A DNA stretch of 8,667 nucleotides from Spirochaetaceae bacterium. Lineage in GTDB: Bacteria > Spirochaetota > Spirochaetia > Treponematales > Breznakiellaceae. The notes below the pieces were generated by a model that was given only the letters and a program-made list of their open reading frames with translations, made no database searches and was not told the origin of the DNA. The DNA lies in NCBI GenBank assembly GCA_031268255.1, contig JAIRXO010000188.1:1-8667 (forward strand), read 5' to 3'. Made by a program: the position numbers and the translations under genes. This document shows, in pieces, positions 1-6,823 of the stretch. Each line of letters starts with the position of its first letter. The stretch's first letter is position 1.

Positions 1-18
1 ACTACAAGGAGGAGTACA

Positions 19-837
19 ATGAATATTTTTCTGAAAAAGGCGTCAGGTCTCCTGACCGCCCTGACGGTGATAGCCGTTCTGGCAGCGGGCTGCTCAAACC
101 CCGCGGGAAGCGATGGCAACGGCACACCGGGCCCGTCGAGTTTACCGGCTCTTCCAGAGGATGTCGACTATGTTGATGACGACACCGGGGCCGCAGCCCT
201 GCTGGGCGCGATGGGAACTGATTTTGCAGCGGTGTTCGACACTGTAGAAGGGGTGATTGTAACCGCCGCAATTTCGGATAATTGGAGTGTTACGGATACC
301 ACCACCATCCCCGGCATGAAAATAACAGGCAGCGGGAGTTATAGCGAAGATGGCCCCGATGGGATGCCCCAGAAAGGCAGCAAATACACGTTCTCCAGTA
401 ATCAGAATGTTAAAGCCGAAGTTACCGCTGAGATAAACGAAGGAGACACTGTCTTTTACGGTGGATACACAACAATAAATATGAAGGAGAATGGTTCCGC
501 TACCATAAAAAGTATTAATGAAGAGACTCAAGCGGCTACGGTAGCTTTAGACTTCTCCTATACGGAGTCTTACACCTATGCTCTGACCCTATCCAACGAA
601 GAAACGGATACAGGCGGAAAAGTAATCCTCGACGCCACCCGGAAAGGATCGTTCAAAGGCGATGTGAGCGATGTAATGGACCTGGACGACATCGACCTGT
701 CCGAGCTGGCGCTAATCGAAACCTATTCCGGTTTCTTAAGGGTATACGGGACCGGTGACGAGGTGGTAAAGGAAGTGCTTATCACCAACCAGGCTACCTT
801 TGAAGAGGCCATGGCTTATTTTAGTAGCGAGCCGTAA
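19..837 (+). CDS. Putative lipoprotein of unknown function
   Basis: This encodes a 272-residue protein with a classical lipoprotein signal: two lysines at residues 6-7, a hydrophobic stretch of about 15 residues, then the lipobox LAAGC with the acylated cysteine at residue 25. Residues 26-48 are rich in Gly, Pro, Ser and Asp, as in the flexible tether of spirochaetal lipoproteins. The rest (about 50-272) is acidic and rich in Thr, Ser and alternating hydrophobics (for example 77-95, 145-190 and 236-258), suggesting beta structure, but I see no named domain. The start is well supported by AAGGAGG at 6-12, 6 nt before the ATG. The gene stands alone, followed by a strong terminator at 853-918. 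By its signal it should be anchored in a membrane facing the periplasm or the surface. I do not recognise a function. Confidence 0.85.
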   Translation: MNIFLKKASGLLTALTVIAVLAAGCSNPAGSDGNGTPGPSSLPALPEDVDYVDDDTGAAALLGAMGTDFAAVFDTVEGVIVTAAISDNWSVTDTTTIPGMKITGSGSYSEDGPDGMPQKGSKYTFSSNQNVKAEVTAEINEGDTVFYGGYTTINMKENGSATIKSINEETQAATVALDFSYTESYTYALTLSNEETDTGGKVILDATRKGSFKGDVSDVMDLDDIDLSELALIETYSGFLRVYGTGDEVVKEVLITNQATFEEAMAYFSSEP

Positions 838-852
838 AACAAGTTCAAACCC

Positions 853-918
853 GGGCTGGCCGGGAAGTCGCAAACGTAGTTTGCGCACCAACTTCCTGGT
901 CAGCCCCATTTTTTATTT
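853..918 (+). terminator. Long Rho-independent terminator after the lipoprotein gene
   Basis: The 16-nt arm 853-868 pairs with 891-906 along its full length, with two G-U wobbles. A second perfect 7-bp hairpin is nested inside (CGCAAAC 869-875, loop GTA, GTTTGCG 879-885). Two bases after the outer stem comes a run of six T (909-914), then A and three more T. It begins 16 nt after the lipoprotein stop codon. The T-run is only on the + side, so it should not terminate the convergent pseudouridine synthase gene. The nested hairpin is related to the one at 8435-8455. Confidence 0.82.
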
Positions 919-966
919 GCGTATAACGTTCCGGCTGTGTGTGCGCTGTTATTTTTTTGGAGCGGA

Positions 967-1020
967 GGGGGGCGCGACGAGGCAGCGACGCTCAGAAGGC
1001 GGTGGGGAAATGCGCCCCCC
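967..1020 (+). repeat. 54-bp G/C-rich palindromic repeat, copy A
   Basis: The element starts with GGGGGGCGCGACGA (967-980) and ends with GTGGGGAAATGCGCCCCCC (1002-1020), with a 21-nt variable middle. The terminal 9 nt, GGGGGGCGC and GCGCCCCCC, are perfect inverted repeats. The same two blocks in the same order occur on the opposite strand at 8375-8431 with a 24-nt unrelated middle. Conserved ends and variable centre suggest a dispersed intergenic repeat, REP- or MITE-like. This copy ends 6 nt from the stop codon of the pseudouridine synthase gene. It lacks a T-run on the minus strand, so it is not a standard terminator for that gene, although as RNA it would form a strong hairpin protecting its 3' end. 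Confidence 0.7.
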
Positions 1021-1026
1021 TTCATC

Positions 1027-2091
1027 TTATCGGGTATGTTCCATGACTCTGTTCTGTAAGTCGCTTGCGGTGTAGTGAAAGAGGGCCAGTGCTGTTTCGA
1101 GAAAGCGCGGGGGAGGGGGGGCAAAACAGTAGGAGGGAAAGTCAGGCGGCCGGTCATGGGGAAACACGAGGAGAACGGCGTGGAGCAGGATTCTGCCGCG
1201 TTTTCCTCCGTATTTGGTATCGCCCCACAGGGGATGGCCCCGGGAAGCTGCCTGGCTCCGAATCTGGTGGGTTCTTCCGCTGCGTATTTCGAGGAGGAGA
1301 AGGCTATGGTCATCTGAGTTTGCGAGGGGCGTGGCAAGGGTGAGGGCGGCCCTGGCCTTAGGCGTTCCGCTGCCGGGGTTTTTACTGCCGGGGCTTGTGC
1401 TGTCAGGATTTGCGCTGTCAGGGACAACGGCGCTGGTGCGGTTTTTTTTGTCCCTGAGCAGCGTATCTTCCCAGGTTTCTGGTCTGTCCAGTTTTCCCTG
1501 GACAACGGCGAGGTAGTATTTCCTGAGTTTTCCTTCCCTGAGAAGGCGGGTAAATTCCCTTGCTCCGGCGAGGGAGCTGGAAAAGGCCAGGACGCCGCTG
1601 GTTGGAACGTCGAGTCTGTGGAGGGGGCCGGGGCTGAAGGACAGGGAGGGGGGTAGTTCTGCTTCGAGGCGGGATTTTACCCTGGTGTCAAGGCTGTTTC
1701 TGCCGTGGACCGCCGTGCCCGGGGGTTTGTTGAGTATCAAAAGGCCGCCGCCCTCATACAGCACGGAGAGGCTGGGTTCGGGGGCCTGTCCGGTATCACG
1801 CGCCGTGTCCTGGGCCGTATCCTGCCCGGTGTCCCGTGGAGGGCGCCGGGGCGCGGGGGCTGTTGTGCGGCGCTTGTCTATGGCGGTATCTATGGCGGCG
1901 GTATCTATGGCGATGGTGTCGCCCGCTCTGACCCGGCAGTCCGCGGGGGCTTTTTTTCCGTTTACGCGCACTTTGCCTGTCCTGAGCAGGCGGTGTATGG
2001 CCGAAAGGGCCAGGCTGTCCAGGGCCTTGCGCAGTACGCGGTCAAGGCGCCTGTTGTCATCGTTTTCGGCGGCGAGCAGTTCCAGGGCCAT
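1027..2091 (-). CDS. RluA-family pseudouridine synthase (RluC/RluD-like)
   Basis: Enzymes of this family isomerise specific uridines in 23S rRNA or tRNA to pseudouridine in the cytoplasm. With the start at 2091 (354 residues), an S4 RNA-binding domain lies at about 10-62 (NRRLDRVLRKAL, then LLRTGKVRVNGKKAP). The catalytic domain carries HRLDVPTSGVLAF with catalytic Asp161, LRKYYLAVVQG, and the late family motif SGRTHQIRSQ with RTHQIR at 273-278, followed by GHPLWGDTKYGG. Two low-complexity segments are unusual: a linker rich in Asp-Thr (about 58-102) and a fourfold pentapeptide repeat (224-243). I chose 2091 because AAAGGA lies just upstream; an ATG at 2109 would add six residues with no clear ribosome binding site, and one at 2244 would run into the divergent gene. 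The exact RNA target cannot be told from sequence. Confidence 0.9.
   Translation of the reverse strand: MALELLAAENDDNRRLDRVLRKALDSLALSAIHRLLRTGKVRVNGKKAPADCRVRAGDTIAIDTAAIDTAIDKRRTTAPAPRRPPRDTGQDTAQDTARDTGQAPEPSLSVLYEGGGLLILNKPPGTAVHGRNSLDTRVKSRLEAELPPSLSFSPGPLHRLDVPTSGVLAFSSSLAGAREFTRLLREGKLRKYYLAVVQGKLDRPETWEDTLLRDKKNRTSAVVPDSANPDSTSPGSKNPGSGTPKARAALTLATPLANSDDHSLLLLEIRSGRTHQIRSQAASRGHPLWGDTKYGGKRGRILLHAVLLVFPHDRPPDFPSYCFAPPPPRFLETALALFHYTASDLQNRVMEHTR
1363..1422 (-). repeat. Four 15-bp tandem repeats inside the pseudouridine synthase gene
   Basis: Four in-frame 15-bp units encode PDSAN, PDSTS, PGSKN and PGSGT, i.e. P-[D/G]-S-x-x repeated four times. They lie between the LRDKKNRTSAVV strand and the KARAALTLA strand of the catalytic domain, where a surface loop is expected. 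The unit length is a multiple of three, so copy-number change would keep the frame. Confidence 0.85.
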
Positions 2092-2151
2092 GCTTCCTTT
2101 ATACTCCATCGCGACGGCTTGACAAAGGGGGGGCTGCCGGGCAATTGTTAG

Positions 2152-2637
2152 ATGATGTCGGTATTGGTAACAGGACAGACGCTGAGGGCTTTTTTTGAAA
2201 ATCAGATCTTTCTGGCGTCGATTACAAGCTGGTTTTTTGCCCAACTCCTTAAAACAATCATTATCATCCTGAGGGCAAGGCGGAAAACGTCCCGCGACAT
2301 TATCGAAACCCTTATCTGGCGGACCGGGGGTATGCCCTCAAGTCACGCGGCCCTGGTTTGCGCCATGGCGTCCATGGTGGCTTTCCAGGAAGGGCTGGGT
2401 TCAAATTTATTTGTTATTACTCTTTTTTTTGCTGTTATAATCATACGCGACGCTGTGGGCGTGCGCCGTTCGTCAGGGCTGCAGGCCCGGTCCCTGAATC
2501 TTCTGGGTAAAAGCGTCTGCGAAAAATTCGGCATCGAATACCACCCTATAAAGGAGATTCACGGCCACACGCCTCTTGAGGTTGTGGTAGGGGGCTTCCT
2601 GGGTATTTTTATCGCCTCGGCTTTTGCCAAGCTCTAG
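2152..2637 (+). CDS. DUF212 / divergent PAP2 family membrane protein
   Basis: The 161-residue protein matches the small DUF212 family, called divergent PAP2 or acid phosphatase/vanadium haloperoxidase-related. Visible landmarks are the N-terminal segment LASITSWFFAQLLK (21-34), the phosphatase-like GGMPSSH (59-65), RDAVGVRRSSGLQA (99-112) and HGHTPLEVVVGG (137-148). Membrane segments are likely at about 20-40, 65-80, 85-100 and 143-159. The length is normal for the family. PAP2 enzymes hydrolyse lipid phosphates, but the substrate of DUF212 members is not established. The start is ATG at 2152 or 2155; a G-rich stretch (2127-2133) is far for a ribosome binding site, so the choice is not firm. 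It is the first gene of the run leading into rnf: the next gene starts 12 nt after its stop. Confidence 0.85.
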   Translation: MMSVLVTGQTLRAFFENQIFLASITSWFFAQLLKTIIIILRARRKTSRDIIETLIWRTGGMPSSHAALVCAMASMVAFQEGLGSNLFVITLFFAVIIIRDAVGVRRSSGLQARSLNLLGKSVCEKFGIEYHPIKEIHGHTPLEVVVGGFLGIFIASAFAKL

Positions 2638-2649
2638 GGATTCATAAGT

Positions 2650-4017
2650 ATGGAAAAGCCCACAGTGCTATGCGGTCTCGCCGCCCTTGTCCTTGCCCTG
2701 GGGTTTGGGTTTTTCACCGGGAATATGCTGTCCGAAACAGGGGTCTCCTACGCTGTCTTACGGGTTGACCCGTCGTACAGCGACAGGCAGCTTCGTTCCC
2801 TGCTTGACGGCGCGGGCATAGAGCCGGTGATTTCCGAATCAGGCCAGAGGGTTTTTTACGATGACTTTGGCGGCATAGAAACGGTTCCCCTTGACCTGTA
2901 CCGGGAGCGCATTGACAGCCTTGATCCCCGCGACGACGGATACGCGGAAAAACTCCGTTCGGTTTTTACGGACGGGACGGAGCGGCGGCTCTTTTTCCCT
3001 TTGCGCTCCGCCTTTTTTTCCGGGACTCCCGGCGCCCTGAGGAAAAAAATTTCCCTGGCCCTGGCTGACATTCCCCATAGCTTTGAAACAGAGGGGTTTT
3101 CCAGGCCGCTGGTTTTTCCCCTGCTTGTTTTTGCCGGGGTCGTTCTGCTCATGCTTTTTCTTTTCAGGCGCAGGCGGCTTTTTGTTTTTGCCCTTCCCCT
3201 TCTGGGGGTGCTGGCCTGGTTCGGCCCGCCCGGTTTTGTCCTTGCCGCCCTGCTCCGCCTTATGTTTGAACTGCTTGCCCCGCTCATGGAAGAATGGACG
3301 GCCCTTTCCGGGATGGAAAGACCGTTTTTTCAAAAACCTTTTACAAGGCATCTTGCCGTCGTCCTTCTTGCCCTGATCTGGACGGGCCTTTTCGCTGTCA
3401 GCGGAATTCCTTTCCCCCTGTTTTTCATCCTTCCTTTTGCCCTGTTTCTCGCGTGGCTTTCCCTCTGGCGGAAGAAGGCCCTGTCGCGGCGGCTGGGGCA
3501 TACGCGCTTTATTCCCCTTTCCATAATTCCCGAACAGGGACTTTTCCGGGAAAGTTTTCCGGTACTGCTTCCTTTTGCCCTCGGCGCGGCGGTAATTTTC
3601 GCTTTTCCCCTTTTCTTTCGGGGTGTAAACCTTTACCATGGAGGGGAGATGCATAGAGAAATTACCAGAGCCGATTTTGAAGATCACCTGTCCTTTCAGA
3701 AGGAATTTTCCCACAGGCCCCTTGGAGAACCGGAGGGGCGGGGCGGGGCGGGCTATGCTGTCTATACCCTGGACAGTGACGGTCTCATCGGTTCCTTTAG
3801 CGCCGCGCCCCGTGATGTTGCCATGCCGGGTATCAGCGCGGGGGATACGGCGCTTTTTACCCTTTTTGAAAACCCTCCCGCTCCCGCCGTGTTTCCCGAT
3901 CTGTTCTGGACGGCGGGCCTCTGCGCGCTGCTCCTTCCCGCATGGTTTTTGCGGGCCAGGGCCGGTGAGAAAAAAGGCGTTTCTGTCAGGTACAGCGACA
4001 AACGGATCGCCGCATGA
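2650..4017 (+). CDS. Polytopic membrane protein of unknown function, upstream of rnfC
   Basis: The 455-residue protein has about eight predicted TM segments: roughly 6-26, 153-172, 177-193, 194-212, 234-252, 254-273, 303-322 and 416-436. Two soluble parts stand out: residues 27-150, with YAVLRVDPSYSDRQLRSLL and a charged region ending before SRPLVFPLL, and residues 323-415, with GGEMHREITRADFEDHL. Both follow an odd-numbered TM segment, so they should lie on the same side of the membrane. I recognise no family, no catalytic motif and no metal site; it has only two cysteines (8 and 424), both in membrane segments. The stop overlaps the rnfC start as ATGA (4014-4017), so the two are translationally coupled and likely act together. 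The start has AGGGA about 9 nt upstream. It could be an extra subunit or assembly factor of the Rnf-like complex; that is inference from position. Confidence 0.75.
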   Translation: MEKPTVLCGLAALVLALGFGFFTGNMLSETGVSYAVLRVDPSYSDRQLRSLLDGAGIEPVISESGQRVFYDDFGGIETVPLDLYRERIDSLDPRDDGYAEKLRSVFTDGTERRLFFPLRSAFFSGTPGALRKKISLALADIPHSFETEGFSRPLVFPLLVFAGVVLLMLFLFRRRRLFVFALPLLGVLAWFGPPGFVLAALLRLMFELLAPLMEEWTALSGMERPFFQKPFTRHLAVVLLALIWTGLFAVSGIPFPLFFILPFALFLAWLSLWRKKALSRRLGHTRFIPLSIIPEQGLFRESFPVLLPFALGAAVIFAFPLFFRGVNLYHGGEMHREITRADFEDHLSFQKEFSHRPLGEPEGRGGAGYAVYTLDSDGLIGSFSAAPRDVAMPGISAGDTALFTLFENPPAPAVFPDLFWTAGLCALLLPAWFLRARAGEKKGVSVRYSDKRIAA

Positions 4018-5309
4018 AGATGTATTCATTTTCCCGGGGCGGGATAAAATACGAAGATCATTCCGTACCTCCCCGCGATGCTTATACGACAGCCTTTCTT
4101 CCGGCGCTTTCGGTCATACCCCTGATTCAACATTCAGGCCAGAAGGCCTATCCGGTGGTTACTTCCGGGGAAAGGGTTACTGAGGGCATGATCATAGGAA
4201 GGGGCCAGGGCCGGGGTTCGGCCAATGTCCACGCGACGGTTCCCGGCAGGGTGCTGCGCTTTGTGTCCTGGAAGGGCGCCGGCGACACAGCCAACGAGGC
4301 GCTGGTGATTCACCTTGAAGGTTCTTTTGAAAAACTTGGCAGGCGGGAGGAGGTCTTTCCATGGACCAGTCTCAGCGCCCCTGAGATACAGCGCATTATT
4401 TCCCAGTACGGCATAGTGGAGATGGAAGGGAGCGGCGTTCCGGTCTCGGACCTTATCGCCGACAGGAGGGGCAGGGACAGTCACCTGAGCGTCGTGGTGC
4501 GCTGCGTTTTTGACGACCCCTGGCTTGCCGCCGATTATGTTTTGGTTCACGAAAGGCTTGACCGGGTCGCCGAGGGGAGCGTCATTACCGCCCGGGCGGC
4601 CATGGCTGACAGGATAGTCTTTGTGGTTTCCCAGGGCGAGGAGGACCTTGCCGCGCGTTTTACCGAAAAGGCCGGGTCCTTCGGGATTCCGGTGGACATT
4701 ATGATAGTCGGAAACCGTTATCCCCAGCACAACCAGAGGGAACTTGAATACGCGCTCAGGCAGTTTGAAAAAAAAGAGGGCCTTGAGCTGGGCGGTTTTT
4801 TGACCCTTGGACCGGCTACCCTGGCCGCCGTCTTTGACGCGGTGAAGCTCAAAAAACCCATACTGGAGCGTTATGTGGCGGTGGGGGGATCGGCGGTAAA
4901 AAAGCCCAGGGTGCTCAAGGTACGAATAGGAACCAGGATAGGCGAACTCTTTGAGCAGTGCGGCGGCTTTGCCGGAATTCCGGCGTGTATAGCCACAGGT
5001 TCTCCCCTTTCGGGGAAAGCGGTGGCGGACCTTGATGAGCCGGTGATTAAAACAAGTTTCGCCGTGTTCGCCCTCCTGGAAAAACACCGGAGCAGCCTGC
5101 CCGGGGCGGGCTGTATAGGCTGCGGCGAATGCCGCGCGGTATGCCCCGTGGGGCTTGACCCTGAGGCCCTCTACAAGGCCGCAAAACTCGGCATGGCTAT
5201 GGCCGACTCAATGGGCGCCTGTCATAGCTGCGGCTGCTGCGATTTGGTGTGCCCTTCCCGTATAGCGTTAAGCGCCTCCATACGGAACACGGCGGACAGG
5301 GAGCGTTAG
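4014..5309 (+). CDS. rnfC: RnfC-like subunit with two 4Fe-4S motifs but degenerate FMN/NADH site
   Basis: RnfC is normally the peripheral subunit that exchanges electrons with NADH through FMN and passes them to iron-sulfur clusters. This 431-residue protein has the family's N-terminal region (PPRDAYTTAFLP, then IPLIQHSGQKAYPVV and a biotinyl-like stretch to about residue 85), the central NuoF-like domain, an SLBB-like segment (RIGTRIGELFEQCGGF, 304-319) and two canonical clusters: C367-C370-C373-C377 and C403-C406-C409-C413, each CxxCxxCxxxCP. It ends 18 residues later, with no long tail. In the central domain the usual GGAGFP loop reads EGSGVP (139-143 region) and the NGxECEPY motif reads RCVFDDPW (163-170), so the nucleotide and flavin site looks lost. 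The start overlaps the upstream gene; ATG at 4014 is chosen, 4020 is possible. Assignment to the family is firm, activity is not. Confidence 0.9.
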   Translation: MKMYSFSRGGIKYEDHSVPPRDAYTTAFLPALSVIPLIQHSGQKAYPVVTSGERVTEGMIIGRGQGRGSANVHATVPGRVLRFVSWKGAGDTANEALVIHLEGSFEKLGRREEVFPWTSLSAPEIQRIISQYGIVEMEGSGVPVSDLIADRRGRDSHLSVVVRCVFDDPWLAADYVLVHERLDRVAEGSVITARAAMADRIVFVVSQGEEDLAARFTEKAGSFGIPVDIMIVGNRYPQHNQRELEYALRQFEKKEGLELGGFLTLGPATLAAVFDAVKLKKPILERYVAVGGSAVKKPRVLKVRIGTRIGELFEQCGGFAGIPACIATGSPLSGKAVADLDEPVIKTSFAVFALLEKHRSSLPGAGCIGCGECRAVCPVGLDPEALYKAAKLGMAMADSMGACHSCGCCDLVCPSRIALSASIRNTADRER

Positions 5310-5310
5310 C

Positions 5311-6390
5311 GTGAAAGACCATATCCTTACGGCCCTGGAGCCCCAGATAAATCTTTCCCGTTCGACACGGTGGAGGATGTGGCTGCTCAATATCTGCGTA
5401 TTCGCGGTGATAGTACAGTCCTCGCTGACCGACGGGTTTCATTCGCTTTATGCCGCCCTCGCCGCCCTCGCCGCCGCCCTCGGAACGGAATTTCTTGTCA
5501 ATATAAAAAACAAAAAAATGACCCTTTTGGACGGCAGCGCCGCGGCGACCGCCCTGATACTCACCCTGCTTCTGCCCAATACGGCGCACCCCCTGTTCCC
5601 GGCCCTGGGCGCGGTCATTGCCATTGCCGTTGTCAAACACAGTTTCGGCGGCCTCGGATCAAACTGGCTCAATCCCGCCCTGGGCGGCTGGCTCTTTATA
5701 TACTTTTCGTTTAGTTTTCTGTTTTCCCAAAATCTTGAAGGTTCGGCCCTGTCGCTGCTTTCGGACGCCCTGGCAAAAGGGTATGCCGATCCGTCAGGGT
5801 CCCCGATGGGGTCCCCGATGGGGATCATAAAACTCGCGGGGTATACCCCGGGGAAATTCGACGGCATGCTTACCGGCCTGCTTAATTCGACGGTGTTTTC
5901 TTTTTTCAGGGCGACCCTTCCCGAAGGCTATATACAGCTTTTCTGTTTTGACGGTCCGGCCATCATCGCCGACCGGGGCCTCTTTGCCCTTGCCGCGGCA
6001 ACCGTGCTGATTAGCGCCGCCCAGATAAGCCGTTTCTGGATGCCGGCGGTATACCTTGCCGTGTACGGCCTTTTGATACGCCTTTTCGGGGCCCTTCCCT
6101 ACGGAGGTTTTTTGGGAGGCGGCGACATACTGTTCGGCCTGTGTACCGGCGGAAGCCTCGCCGCGGCCTTCATACTCCTTGCCGATCCGGCAACCGGGCC
6201 AAAGTCGGGCATTGGCGCTGCCGCCGTATCTATTTTGGCCGCGCTTTTCAGTTTTCTTTTCAGGTATCCGGGCGGGGAACCTTACGGGGCCTTTTTTGCC
6301 GTTGCCCTGGTAAACGCCCTGGTTCCCCTGATACGGGGCGCCGAAAACTGGTTCTTCTTTGAAAGACGGAGGAGCGCCGATGAGCGATAA
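5311..6390 (+). CDS. rnfD: RnfD-like membrane subunit lacking the SGAT flavinylation site
   Basis: RnfD is an NqrB-like integral membrane subunit that normally carries covalent FMN on a threonine. The 359-residue protein starts with GTG (5311), with AGGGAG at 5298-5303. Family landmarks are LEPQINLSRST (9-19), DGSAAATALILTLLLP (74-89), SNWLNPALGGW (117-127), GGSLAAAFILLADPATGP (280-297) and YGAFFAVALVNALVPLI (325-341). About nine to ten TM segments are visible. Where the family has D-x-x-SGAT-PL followed by a Lys, this protein reads DPSGSPMGSPMGIIK (160-174); there is no SGAT threonine, and the segment contains a 12-bp in-frame tandem duplication (5797-5820). The length is normal. A serine acceptor (163, 164 area or 168) cannot be excluded. 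It follows rnfC by 1 nt and overlaps rnfG by 11 nt. Confidence 0.88.
   Translation: MKDHILTALEPQINLSRSTRWRMWLLNICVFAVIVQSSLTDGFHSLYAALAALAAALGTEFLVNIKNKKMTLLDGSAAATALILTLLLPNTAHPLFPALGAVIAIAVVKHSFGGLGSNWLNPALGGWLFIYFSFSFLFSQNLEGSALSLLSDALAKGYADPSGSPMGSPMGIIKLAGYTPGKFDGMLTGLLNSTVFSFFRATLPEGYIQLFCFDGPAIIADRGLFALAAATVLISAAQISRFWMPAVYLAVYGLLIRLFGALPYGGFLGGGDILFGLCTGGSLAAAFILLADPATGPKSGIGAAAVSILAALFSFLFRYPGGEPYGAFFAVALVNALVPLIRGAENWFFFERRRSADER
5797..5820 (+). repeat. 12-bp perfect tandem duplication in rnfD
   Basis: The unit GGGTCCCCGATG occurs twice back to back (5797-5808, 5809-5820) and is followed by a further GGG. In frame it gives the repeated tetrapeptide GSPM at residues 163-170, in the place where the flavinylation motif of RnfD is expected. 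Confidence 0.9.
6368..6374 (+). promoter_or_regulatory. Ribosome binding site that sets the rnfG start
   Basis: GGAGGAG lies 5 nt before the ATG at 6380, inside the end of rnfD. This favours 6380 over the earlier in-frame ATG at 6359, which has no comparable site. Confidence 0.8.
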
Positions 6391-6823
6391 CGCCGCCACC
6401 CCTTCCGGTTCTGTAAAGGAATGGGGTGTCATAGCCGCATGGATAGGGGGCATACTGCTGCTCAACACGCTGCTCTGGGTTTTTACCGGCGCGGTACGGG
6501 AGGAGCGTTTTATTCAAACGGTAAACCGCTCTCTCTCGGAAACAAATGACCCGAGACGGATACGGAAAATTCAGGATAAAAAAGCCGCTCCTTCCGGGGC
6601 CTTTGCCCATTGGTATGAACTCGAAGACGGTACGGGAAAGGCGGCGGTATTCTCCGTTCTTTCAGGCGGCGTTCCCGCCTCATGCCTGGCCACGGTGTCG
6701 CAGGACGGAAAAGTTACCGGAATTATCCCCCTGAGCGGCCACAGCGCCAGAGTCCTCGAGGCCATGCCTCAGAGCATACTTGGAATCTACCGGCGCAAAC
6801 TTGAATCAGGAGGGACGCAATGA
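6380..6823 (+). CDS. rnfG: Short RnfG-like subunit without the FMN attachment region
   Basis: RnfG normally has one TM helix and a periplasmic FMN-binding domain of about 150-180 residues in which a threonine of an SGAT-type motif carries FMN. This product is only 147 residues. It has one TM helix (about 16-37, GVIAAWIGGILLLNTLLW), a charged stretch (38-70), then a partial domain: HWYELEDGTGKAAVFSVLSG (78-97) and SQDGKVTGIIPLSGHSARVL (107-126), which resembles the strand preceding the usual H-x-ETPGLG motif. After that it ends with LGIYRRKLESGGTQ. No ETPG motif and no SGAT motif is present. The assignment rests mainly on position between rnfD and rnfE, topology and this partial match. The frame is intact: strong GGAGGAG site, 11-nt overlap with rnfD, and stop overlapping the rnfE start as ATGA. 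So it looks like a real shortened gene, not a broken end. Confidence 0.72.
   Translation: MSDNAATPSGSVKEWGVIAAWIGGILLLNTLLWVFTGAVREERFIQTVNRSLSETNDPRRIRKIQDKKAAPSGAFAHWYELEDGTGKAAVFSVLSGGVPASCLATVSQDGKVTGIIPLSGHSARVLEAMPQSILGIYRRKLESGGTQ

Noticed and set aside
850..864. Small CCCGG/CCGGG hairpin as a separate terminator
   Set aside because: No T-run follows; the longer 16-bp stem at 853-906 with six T explains the region better.
800..1075. Plus-strand frame of 91 residues after the lipoprotein gene
   Set aside because: It overlaps the end of the lipoprotein gene, crosses a strong terminator and the palindromic repeat, and has low-complexity composition.
2119..2150. TTGACA at 2119-2124 as the -35 box of the operon promoter
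   Set aside because: No reasonable -10 box lies 16-18 nt downstream; TTGTTA is at 20 nt, and transcription would start at or after the ATG. The real operon promoter is unclear.
2839..4029. Long minus-strand frame (396 residues) opposite the unknown membrane protein
   Set aside because: It is very rich in Lys, Gly and Pro, as expected from the reverse of a Phe/Leu/Pro-rich membrane gene. The + frame has TM segments, ribosome binding site and operon junctions.
4134..5087. Minus-strand frame of 317 residues opposite rnfC
   Set aside because: It is a shadow of a clear RnfC gene and shows no family features.
6740..6760. SGHS in RnfG as a flavinylation motif
   Set aside because: The surrounding residues fit the strand before the ETPG motif better than the SGAT region, and the preceding Asp is missing.
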